Shown piece after piece: positions 1 through 5,080 of a stretch of DNA of 5,080 bases. The notes beneath the pieces were generated by a model, which searched no databases, had not been told where the DNA came from, and worked only from the letters and a program-made list of their open reading frames with translations. This DNA is from Bacteroidota bacterium. GTDB lineage: Bacteria; Bacteroidota; Ignavibacteria; Ignavibacteriales; Melioribacteraceae. The stretch spans positions 1 through 5,080 of the forward strand of contig JAKAMS010000217.1 in NCBI GenBank assembly GCA_021812745.1. Direction: 5' to 3'. Each line of letters opens with the position of its first letter. Position 1 is the stretch's first letter. Made by a program: the position numbers and the translations under genes.

Positions 1-206
1 ACAGCTCTGACATCATTTTCTTGTAGATTATTTTCTTCTAATATTTTTTTTACTGAATCTGCGATGGATTTAACTAAGAATTCATTCCCCTTTTCAATAT
101 TGGTAGGAATTTTCACACGCGAAACGATTTCATTATTTGTGTTTATTAATGCCGATAATATTTTGGTCCCGCCAAAATCAACAGAAATGATGCTTTGATC
201 TCCCAT
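1..206 (-). CDS. ROK-family sugar kinase or regulator, N-terminal part (runs off left edge)
   Basis: Translating the minus strand from ATG at 206-204 gives 68 complete codons with no stop before the window edge. The protein opens with a short hydrophobic beta strand followed by DFGGTK (residues 10-15), the phosphate-1 ATP-binding loop of the ROK/glucokinase branch of the actin-like ATPase fold. A second strand (ILSALI) and a charged helical stretch (about residues 38-60) follow, as in ROK proteins. There is no helix-turn-helix before the loop, so a cytosolic sugar kinase such as glucokinase is more likely than a NagC/XylR-type repressor. The sugar-binding ExGH motif and the zinc-binding cysteines would lie outside the window, so the substrate cannot be assigned. 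GGAG lies about 5 bases upstream of the ATG and supports this start. The gene is transcribed divergently from bshC. Confidence 0.85.
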   Translation of the reverse strand, partial: MGDQSIISVDFGGTKILSALINTNNEIVSRVKIPTNIEKGNEFLVKSIADSVKKILEENNLQENDVRA

Positions 207-364
207 GCTTTCTCCGATTTTACAGATTTATATTGTACTCTATCTTAATATTGTTAGAAAAAATTTATAAATTCATGTTGTGATTGAATAAAGTATTGCT
301 GAATTGTCACAATTAAGATTTTTCAAATGCAAGATAGCAATTTCTAATTATCAAGGAAGATAGA
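207..364. promoter_or_regulatory. Divergent intergenic region between the ROK gene and bshC
   Basis: This 158-base AT-rich spacer separates two genes read in opposite directions, so promoters for both should lie here. I see no confident sigma-70 box pair and no clean Bacteroidota -33/-7 (TTG...TAnnTTTG) pair. It contains two perfect palindromes: an AT-only one at 262-273 that may be chance, and AATTGT-C-ACAATT at 302-314. A purine-rich ribosome binding site, AAGGAAGA at 353-360, precedes bshC. The promoter role is inferred from gene orientation, not from a motif. Confidence 0.5.
302..314. repeat. Perfect 6-bp-arm palindrome, possible operator
   Basis: AATTGT and ACAATT form a perfect inverted repeat around a single central C. 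It lies 51 bases upstream of the bshC start and 96 bases from the ROK start, a position that suits a repressor or activator site controlling one or both genes. Short perfect palindromes arise by chance in AT-rich DNA, so the regulatory role is only a suggestion. Confidence 0.3.
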
Positions 365-1993
365 ATGTATATAAATTTTTCTGATATCCCGGCTCATCAA
401 AATCTTTTTCTCGACTATCTGCATGAGTTTGAAAACGTTGAACGGTTTTATGGGAAAAATTTCAGAGCAGTTGAGCAGTATCTTCCGCTCTTCCAGAAAT
501 TATCTGAAAGAGAGAGGCCTCACCGCGAATTAGTTCATGAGATAATTCAGTCGCAGTACAGTGCTCAGACGCCATCAAAAAAAACTTTACAAAACATTGA
601 ACTGCTAAGCTCGGAAAAGACAATTGCAGTTGTTACGGGACAGCAGCTTGGCATCTTTGGCGGTCCTCTTTACACAATTTACAAATCAATTACGGCAATC
701 AAGCTTTGCAGTTACCTTAAAGAAATTTATGATGATTATAATTTTGTTCCGATTTTCTGGCTTGAGGGAGACGATCACGATTACGATGAAGCAAGAAATT
801 TTTCTCTGCTCAATAACGAAAACCAAATAATCAACTTAAAATATGACGACGGTCAGCCGGAAGATGTAAACAGAGGCGCAATCGGCTTATTGAAATTCAA
901 TCAAAATTTAGAAAATGTTTTTACAGAATTGAGCGGCGGATTGCGCCAGACAGAATTCAAAGCTCCTCTTCTTGAATTATTAAATTCTATTTACCAGCCG
1001 GAAAAAACTTTTCTCGAATCATTCCGTGAATTGATGATAAAACTTTTTGATGAATACGGTCTAATCGTATTCAATCCTATTGATCAAGCAGTCAAAAAAA
1101 TTCTTTCGCCGCTTTTTGCAAAGGAGATTTGCGAATTCGGAAATCATACCGGTTTGCTGGTTGAACGGAGCGCTGAACTTGAAGAAGTCTATCACGCACA
1201 GGTCAAAGTTAAACCGATCAATTTATTCTATGTTGAAGAGAAAGAACGGTTATCTATTGAACCGACTGAAACCGGAGAATATAGATTAAAAGGGAAACGT
1301 AAAAAATTCACTCAAGAAGAATTACTATTACAGCTTGAATCATCACCAGAAAAATTTAGTCCCAATGTATTGCTAAGACCAATTTGCCAGGATTTTCTTT
1401 TCCCAACTGCTTTTTATGTAGGAGGACCTGGCGAGATAAGTTATTTCGCGCAAGTTTCCCCGTTGTATAAGATTTACGATCTCGAAGAACCATTTATTTA
1501 TCCGCGTTCTTCGGCTACCATTGTAGAAAAGGGTGTTCAGACAATTTTAGAAAAAAATAATCTGCAATACGTTGATATCTTTACAGAGGAAGAAGCTCTG
1601 ATACAAAAAATTGTTGCGGCATCTTCAGAAATAAATCTTGAAACTCTTTTCCAAAATTCTTTTGATGAAATAAATAGTTCGATGAATCAGCTTAATCAAA
1701 TTTTGCCTTTAATAGATAAAACACTCGGTGATCTGACTCAAAAATCAAAACAGAGAATTGATGAGACTCTAAATTATCTGAAAGCGAAAGCGCTGGAATC
1801 CGAGAAAAGGAAATATGATTCAACAATCCGGCAGGTTAGCAAAGTCCGTAATGTTCTTTTCCCTAACAGCAATCTTCAAGAACGTGAATTGAACTGGATC
1901 TATTTTGCTAATAAATACGGATTAGATATTATCGAATGGATATTCAATGAACTTGCAATCAACAAGTTCGAGCATCAGATATTAGAGATGTAA
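365..1993 (+). CDS. bshC: Bacillithiol biosynthesis cysteine-adding enzyme BshC
   Basis: BshC is the cytosolic enzyme assigned to the last step of bacillithiol synthesis: joining cysteine to glucosaminyl-malate (GlcN-Mal), the product of BshA and BshB. The protein has 542 residues, the usual family length. The nucleotide-binding-like core is clear: VVTGQQLGIFGGPLY (89-103), then PIFWLEGDDHDYDEARN (129-145), both family hallmarks. Further on are a GGPGEISYFAQ segment (about 353-363) and a C-terminal charged helical region (about 430-500) that corresponds to the family's coiled coil, ending in a conserved LNWIYF-type tail. AAGGAAGA ends 4 bases before the ATG and supports this start. The gene stands alone on the plus strand; bshA and bshB are not in the window, which is common because bsh genes are often scattered. 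The assignment is firm. In some Chlorobiota the final thiol is N-methylated, which this window cannot show. Confidence 0.97.
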   Translation: MYINFSDIPAHQNLFLDYLHEFENVERFYGKNFRAVEQYLPLFQKLSERERPHRELVHEIIQSQYSAQTPSKKTLQNIELLSSEKTIAVVTGQQLGIFGGPLYTIYKSITAIKLCSYLKEIYDDYNFVPIFWLEGDDHDYDEARNFSLLNNENQIINLKYDDGQPEDVNRGAIGLLKFNQNLENVFTELSGGLRQTEFKAPLLELLNSIYQPEKTFLESFRELMIKLFDEYGLIVFNPIDQAVKKILSPLFAKEICEFGNHTGLLVERSAELEEVYHAQVKVKPINLFYVEEKERLSIEPTETGEYRLKGKRKKFTQEELLLQLESSPEKFSPNVLLRPICQDFLFPTAFYVGGPGEISYFAQVSPLYKIYDLEEPFIYPRSSATIVEKGVQTILEKNNLQYVDIFTEEEALIQKIVAASSEINLETLFQNSFDEINSSMNQLNQILPLIDKTLGDLTQKSKQRIDETLNYLKAKALESEKRKYDSTIRQVSKVRNVLFPNSNLQERELNWIYFANKYGLDIIEWIFNELAINKFEHQILEM

Positions 1994-2029
1994 TTTTGAA
2001 TGCATCTGCTATGGAGTGAAGAATTTAAA

Positions 2030-3313
2030 TTATTGTTGACAAAGCTTATTAATCTGTTCCACAAATTGCGGATTTGAAACAGCAACTGATTCAAAATCAT
2101 TTACTTTGCAGCCATTCTCCATCAACATGCCCATCACTCCGAAAGCCATTGCAATCCTATGATCGCCGTAACTTTCAAACGTTACATTTTTATCTGAGAC
2201 TTTTCCGCTTAACTCAAAACCGTCTTCAAATTCCGAAATTGTTAATCCCGCTCTTGCAAAATTTTGACAAAGAGATTTAATCCTATCGGATTCTTTAACC
2301 CGCAGTTCTTTTGCACCGTTTATTCTAAAATTGCCTTGGGCAAAAACACCCGCTATAGAAAGAACTGGTATCTCATCAATTATGTTGGGAATTATTGTTT
2401 CTGGTATTGAGATGTTATTCAAATTACTAGAATAGACTCGGAGATCACCAACTCTCTCCCCTTTTGTTTCGATCATATTTTCTATTTCGATTCTAGCGCC
2501 CATTTGTTTTAGTATATCAATAACTCCGGTTCGAGTCTCATTGAGCGATACATTTTTAATTACTATCTCCGAATTTTTAGTAAGCAAAGCAAGAACAATA
2601 AAAAATGATGCGCTTGAAATATCTGATGGAACAGTGATTTCAAATGGTTGAGGATAATTTTTTTTTGAAACAAATATTTTTGTTCCTGTAGAATCTTTTT
2701 CTGTTTTCAGACCAAGAAGTTTTTCTGAATGATTTCTTGTCGGAATTGGTTCAATTATAACAGATTCTTCATCAAGATGGATTGCACATAAGATAAGCGC
2801 ACTCTTAACCTGCGCGCTTGCAACCTGAAGTTTGTAGTTAACCGCCTTAAGAGAAGAAGACGGATTGATATGAATCGGCATTATGCCTTCTTCGCTAATG
2901 GAAATATCGGCTCCCATCATTCTAAGCGGTTCAACAATTCTTCTCATTGGTCTTTTGGATAAAGACTCGTCTCCGGTAATTACCGATCCAAAATTCTGCG
3001 CTGATAGGAATCCGCTTATTAAACGGGCAGTAGTGCCGGAATTTCCGGCATACAATTCACTCTCCGGTTTTGAAAATCCTTTAAAACCTTTTCCCACTAC
3101 TTTTATTGAATCATTTACAAATTCAAATTTAGAACCTAACTTTTCAAAACAACTAATGGTTGAACGGACATCTTCAGAATGGGAACAATTACGAATTATA
3201 GAGACTCCGTCTGCCATAGCCGCAAACATTACAGCCCGGTGTGAAATTGATTTATCGCCTTTGAGTTCTAATTCGCCTCTGACACTTTCTATCTTTTCAA
3301 GTTTTTGAATCAT
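2030..3313 (-). CDS. aroA: 3-phosphoshikimate 1-carboxyvinyltransferase (EPSP synthase)
   Basis: AroA transfers the enolpyruvyl group of PEP to shikimate-3-phosphate, the sixth step of the shikimate pathway to aromatic amino acids. The 427-residue protein has the full family motif set: GDKSISHR (19-26), GNSGTTAR (90-97), KRPMRR (120-125), SAQVK (166-170), RNHSE (193-197), PSDISSASF (about 229-237), NETR (258-261), DEIP with the catalytic Asp (313-316), KESDR (340-344) and GDHR (383-386). I chose the ATG at 3313-3311 because it overlaps the trmH stop as ATGA, a typical coupled start. A GTG at 3325 would add four residues but lies in the GGTGG stretch that best serves as ribosome binding site. 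The four class II motifs (RxHxE, GDKx, SAQxK, NxTR) are all present, while the PEP-site loop keeps Gly93 as in Bacillus enzymes. It is probably the last gene of the hicB-like/trmH/aroA operon. Confidence 0.97.
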   Translation of the reverse strand: MIQKLEKIESVRGELELKGDKSISHRAVMFAAMADGVSIIRNCSHSEDVRSTISCFEKLGSKFEFVNDSIKVVGKGFKGFSKPESELYAGNSGTTARLISGFLSAQNFGSVITGDESLSKRPMRRIVEPLRMMGADISISEEGIMPIHINPSSSLKAVNYKLQVASAQVKSALILCAIHLDEESVIIEPIPTRNHSEKLLGLKTEKDSTGTKIFVSKKNYPQPFEITVPSDISSASFFIVLALLTKNSEIVIKNVSLNETRTGVIDILKQMGARIEIENMIETKGERVGDLRVYSSNLNNISIPETIIPNIIDEIPVLSIAGVFAQGNFRINGAKELRVKESDRIKSLCQNFARAGLTISEFEDGFELSGKVSDKNVTFESYGDHRIAMAFGVMGMLMENGCKVNDFESVAVSNPQFVEQINKLCQQ

Positions 3314-3900
3314 TTTTCGCACCACCGATCAATTAGAGCATCAAGTTCTTTTTTTTCAAGCTCGCTTTGTTCATACATTTTTTTTATAACTCTCTGACGT
3401 TGTGCTTCATACAAAGTTACAGCCGCGGCAACCGATACATTCAGACTTTGGATCATCCCTCTCATCGGTATGTAAAAAGTTTCATCGGCTAATTTTTCAG
3501 CTTCTGCAGAAACACCGCGTTTCTCATTCCCAAATACAAGCGCAATTTTTTTAGTTAGATCAATGTTATAAATATTCACGGCATTTTTATTCAGCATACT
3601 TGCATAAACTTTGAATCCTTGCACCCGTAACTGGTCATAGCAATTCTTTGTGTCGTTATATTTTTCAACATCAATCCATTTATTAGCTGATGATGAGGAA
3701 GTTTTACTTATGCGCGGGAAGGATTCAAAAGTGTAGAGCAGACTTATCTTTGGAACTCCGACAGCATCGCACGTCCTAAATATTGCGCTAACGTTGTGCG
3801 GGTCGTGTATATTTTCCATTACTACGTGCAGAGAAAATTGTCTTGCTGTTGCTGTAGAAATAATCTTTTGGAGTCGTTCGTCTGTCTTAAATTTTCGCAT
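3310..3900 (-). CDS. trmH: tRNA (guanosine(18)-2'-O)-methyltransferase TrmH
   Basis: TrmH is a SPOUT-class enzyme that uses S-adenosylmethionine to 2'-O-methylate G18 in the tRNA D-loop. The 196-residue protein resembles Thermus TrmH (about 194 residues) along its whole length. Motif 1 is ENIHDPHNVSAIFRTCDAVG (29-48), with the conserved Asn36 and catalytic Arg42. Motif 2 is VFGNEKRGVS (122-131). Motif 3 is IPMRGMIQSLNVSVAAA (144-160), the trefoil-knot cofactor site. A basic C-terminal helix (about 160-196) ends in DRWCEK, as in TrmH rather than the longer RlmB or TrmL relatives. The ATG at 3900 overlaps the upstream HicB-like stop by one base (TGATG); a GTG one codon earlier is also possible. 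No good Shine-Dalgarno precedes it, so translation probably depends on coupling to the upstream gene. Its stop overlaps the aroA start. Confidence is high for the family and good for G18 specificity. Confidence 0.93.
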   Translation of the reverse strand: MRKFKTDERLQKIISTATARQFSLHVVMENIHDPHNVSAIFRTCDAVGVPKISLLYTFESFPRISKTSSSSANKWIDVEKYNDTKNCYDQLRVQGFKVYASMLNKNAVNIYNIDLTKKIALVFGNEKRGVSAEAEKLADETFYIPMRGMIQSLNVSVAAAVTLYEAQRQRVIKKMYEQSELEKKELDALIDRWCEK

Positions 3901-4124
3901 CACTTATCAAAAATAATTTTATAGACAGTTAAAGGATGTTCTCTTCGGGCGCGGTCAATAATCATCTTTTTATCCGATGGGCTTTGTAAATAAAATTTAA
4001 GCAGAGTAACAATTTTGTCAATCACCTCATCTTCGGTGTGAGCCCAGCTCTCACATCCTTTGATTGAAGGCACTTCGGCTGTAAAGCCGTCATCGGTTTG
4101 TGTTACATGTAAATTTAAAACCAA
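3900..4124 (-). CDS. HicB-like (UPF0150 fold) small protein, no toxin partner
   Basis: This 74-residue protein has the pattern of the HicB antitoxin N-terminal domain: a strand (LNLHVTQ), then DDGFTAEVPSIKGCESWAHT (11-30), matching the usual DGGYVAxVPELPGCxxxGxT signature, then an amphipathic helix (about 31-47, EDEVIDKIVTLLKFYL). The remaining tail (48-74) is basic and too short for the helix-turn-helix or ribbon-helix-helix DNA-binding domain of full HicB antitoxins. No hicA toxin lies on either side. It may therefore be a solitary domain with a role other than toxin neutralisation; the function is unknown. The start is TTG: an in-frame TAA lies two codons upstream, no in-frame ATG occurs before residue 54, and AGGAAGAG sits 7 bases upstream. 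The gene is joined to trmH by a one-base TGATG overlap, so it likely leads the operon. Confidence 0.75.
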   Translation of the reverse strand: MVLNLHVTQTDDGFTAEVPSIKGCESWAHTEDEVIDKIVTLLKFYLQSPSDKKMIIDRARREHPLTVYKIIFDK

Positions 4125-4131
4125 ATTTTAT

Positions 4132-4139
4132 CTCTTCCT
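4132..4139 (-). promoter_or_regulatory. Shine-Dalgarno site supporting a TTG start
   Basis: On the minus strand AGGAAGAG is followed after 7 bases by TTG at 4124-4122. The spacing is normal, and the in-frame TAA just upstream of the TTG rules out a longer reading frame. This is the main evidence that the HicB-like gene is translated and that TTG is its initiation codon. Confidence 0.65.
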
Positions 4140-4154
4140 GGTATTCTGAATGAA

Positions 4155-4171
4155 CCAAAGAGTCTCTTTGG
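4155..4171 (-). repeat. Perfect 17-base inverted repeat (operator or weak terminator)
   Basis: CCAAAGAG and CTCTTTGG are perfectly complementary around one central base. As RNA this folds into a stem of 7 pairs with a 3-base loop. On the minus strand it is 83 bases past the deoC stop and 31 bases before the TTG start of the HicB-like gene. It is followed by TTCATTC rather than a real U-run, so it is a poor intrinsic terminator. Its near-symmetrical form and location also fit a dimeric regulator site or a leader hairpin. The repeat is plainly visible; its role is inferred. Confidence 0.45.
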
Positions 4172-4253
4172 CTGATAATTATTAGGCTCTTTCATAAAAC
4201 AAAATATTTTGAAGAAGGAACTAACAGCTAAAAGCAAACCGCCAATAGCTCAT

Positions 4254-5078
4254 TTAGTATCCGCCGGCGGCTACAGCTTCTCCTTTTACAATCTTTACAC
4301 TAGCGCTTGCGCCGATTCTATCTGCGCCGCTTGCAATCATTAACTTAGCATCTTCTGTTGTTCTAATTCCCCCGCTTGCTTTCACACCGACTGTTGAGCC
4401 GACTACATATCTCATCAGAGCAACATCACCTGCAGTTGCGCCACCTTTGCTAAATCCGGTAGAGGTTTTTACAAAATCTGCTTTTGCTTCTTTTGCCAAA
4501 ATGCATGCTTTAATTTTTTCTTCATCAGTAAGAATAGACGATTCAATAATCACTTTACAGATTGCGCCGAATTTTTTGGCTGCGAAAACAACTTGATTTA
4601 TGTCGTTGAATACATAATCATTTTCTCCTTGTTTCAGCATTCCAATGTTAATAACCATATCAATTTCTTGTGCGCCGTTTTTAAGTGCCTGCTCAGCTTC
4701 GAAACGTTTAGTCTCTGTTGTTGTAGCTCCCAGCGGAAATCCAATTACAGTGCATACTTTCACTTTTGAACCGCTCAACAGATCTTTACACATCGGGACA
4801 AATGACGGGTTTACGCATACCGAAGCAAAACTATATGTGCGGGCTTCTTCGCAAAGAGTTTTAATTTCATTCGGAGTAGCATCCGGTTTAAGTAAAGTAT
4901 GGTCAATCATCCTCGCAACATCTTTATCAATATGCTCTCCAACGCCTATGCTTGCGGCAATTCTTTCTGCACCGTTAGTTATAATATTTTTAACAGCTGT
5001 ACGCTGATCAACGACATTACGCTCCCATCCGGCACATGTTCCGCCGGTACAATAAAAGTCTTGTAATGATTTTTCCAT
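4254..5078 (-). CDS. deoC: Deoxyribose-phosphate aldolase with N-terminal Cys-containing extension
   Basis: DeoC is a cytosolic class I aldolase that splits 2-deoxyribose-5-phosphate into glyceraldehyde-3-phosphate and acetaldehyde in deoxynucleoside catabolism. The TIM-barrel core starts near residue 54 ([11 protein letters not shown]). Visible catalytic residues are Asp140 in EIDMVINIG, the Schiff-base Lys204 in FVKTSTGF, and the second active-site Lys233 in [18 protein letters not shown] (251-258) near the end matches the phosphate-binding loop, and the chain ends in Tyr274, like the functional C-terminal Tyr of E. coli DeoC. At 274 residues it is longer than a minimal core of about 220, because of roughly 53 N-terminal residues. 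These begin with two cysteines in CTGGTCAGW (10-18), then a helical linker. The ATG lies 2 bases from the window edge, so its ribosome binding site is not visible and a start further upstream cannot be excluded. Confidence 0.96.
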   Translation of the reverse strand: MEKSLQDFYCTGGTCAGWERNVVDQRTAVKNIITNGAERIAASIGVGEHIDKDVARMIDHTLLKPDATPNEIKTLCEEARTYSFASVCVNPSFVPMCKDLLSGSKVKVCTVIGFPLGATTTETKRFEAEQALKNGAQEIDMVINIGMLKQGENDYVFNDINQVVFAAKKFGAICKVIIESSILTDEEKIKACILAKEAKADFVKTSTGFSKGGATAGDVALMRYVVGSTVGVKASGGIRTTEDAKLMIASGADRIGASASVKIVKGEAVAAGGY

Positions 5079-5080
5079 TA

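Larger units (their letters stand above)
4125..4253 (-). other. Spacer between deoC and the HicB-like gene
   Basis: This 129-base AT-rich spacer is the only sizeable gap on the minus-strand side of the window. It holds the perfect inverted repeat at 4155-4171, the Shine-Dalgarno site of the HicB-like gene, and most of a 26-codon open frame (4195-4115) without a convincing ribosome binding site. No clear promoter boxes are seen. Whether deoC transcription ends here or continues into the hicB-like/trmH/aroA group cannot be decided from sequence alone. Confidence 0.5.

Noticed and set aside
262..273. 12-base palindrome AATTTATAAATT
   Set aside because: It consists only of A and T in very AT-rich DNA, where such symmetry is expected by chance.
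1994..2029. Bidirectional terminator between convergent bshC and aroA
   Set aside because: The 36-base gap has only an AT-only palindrome (AATTTAAATT) at its edge and no GC-rich stem or U-run, so an intrinsic terminator cannot be supported.
2883..3308. 141-codon open frame on the plus strand inside aroA
   Set aside because: It lies fully antisense to a well-conserved EPSP synthase, resembles no family I know and has no convincing ribosome binding site; it is a shadow of the real gene.
3313..3325. GTG start giving AroA four extra residues
   Set aside because: The ATG that overlaps the trmH stop as ATGA is a better start, and the GTG falls in the GGTGG stretch that likely serves as its ribosome binding site.
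3900..4253. Complete hicA/hicB toxin-antitoxin module
   Set aside because: Only a HicB-like domain is present. The upstream spacer and its small open frame do not show the HicA GSHxxF motif or its length.
4645..5007. 120-codon open frame on the plus strand inside deoC
   Set aside because: It is antisense to the DeoC barrel, and its hydrophobic, Ser-rich composition is what the complement of that gene would give.

Overview
The window is an AT-rich stretch of bacterial chromosome with ordinary, densely packed housekeeping genes. Bacillithiol synthesis (BshC), a Bacillus-like rather than enterobacterial EPSP synthase and the general base composition suggest the Bacteroidota/Chlorobiota/Ignavibacteria side of the tree. 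This is an inference from family knowledge; no rRNA or other decisive marker is present.

Layout. Positions 1-206 (minus) hold the first 68 codons of a ROK-family sugar kinase or regulator that runs off the left edge. It diverges from bshC (365-1993, plus) across a 158-base spacer with a small perfect palindrome. bshC meets aroA tail to tail, with only 36 bases between the stops. The rest of the window is on the minus strand, in transcription order: deoC (5078-4254, start almost at the right edge), a 129-base spacer with a perfect inverted repeat, a HicB-like small protein (4124-3900), trmH (3900-3310) and aroA (3313-2030). The HicB-like gene, trmH and aroA overlap stop-to-start (TGATG, then ATGA), so they look like one translationally coupled operon. 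deoC may be co-transcribed or may end in the spacer.

Function. The products serve separate pathways: bacillithiol assembly, the shikimate pathway, tRNA Gm18 methylation and deoxynucleoside catabolism. I see no mobile element, CRISPR array, phage gene, tRNA or rRNA. I found no clear undescribed system. The most unusual items are the Cys-containing N-terminal extension of DeoC, a lone HicB-like protein with a TTG start and no HicA partner, the 17-base inverted repeat ahead of it, and an EPSP synthase carrying the four short motifs used to define the class II (CP4-like) group.
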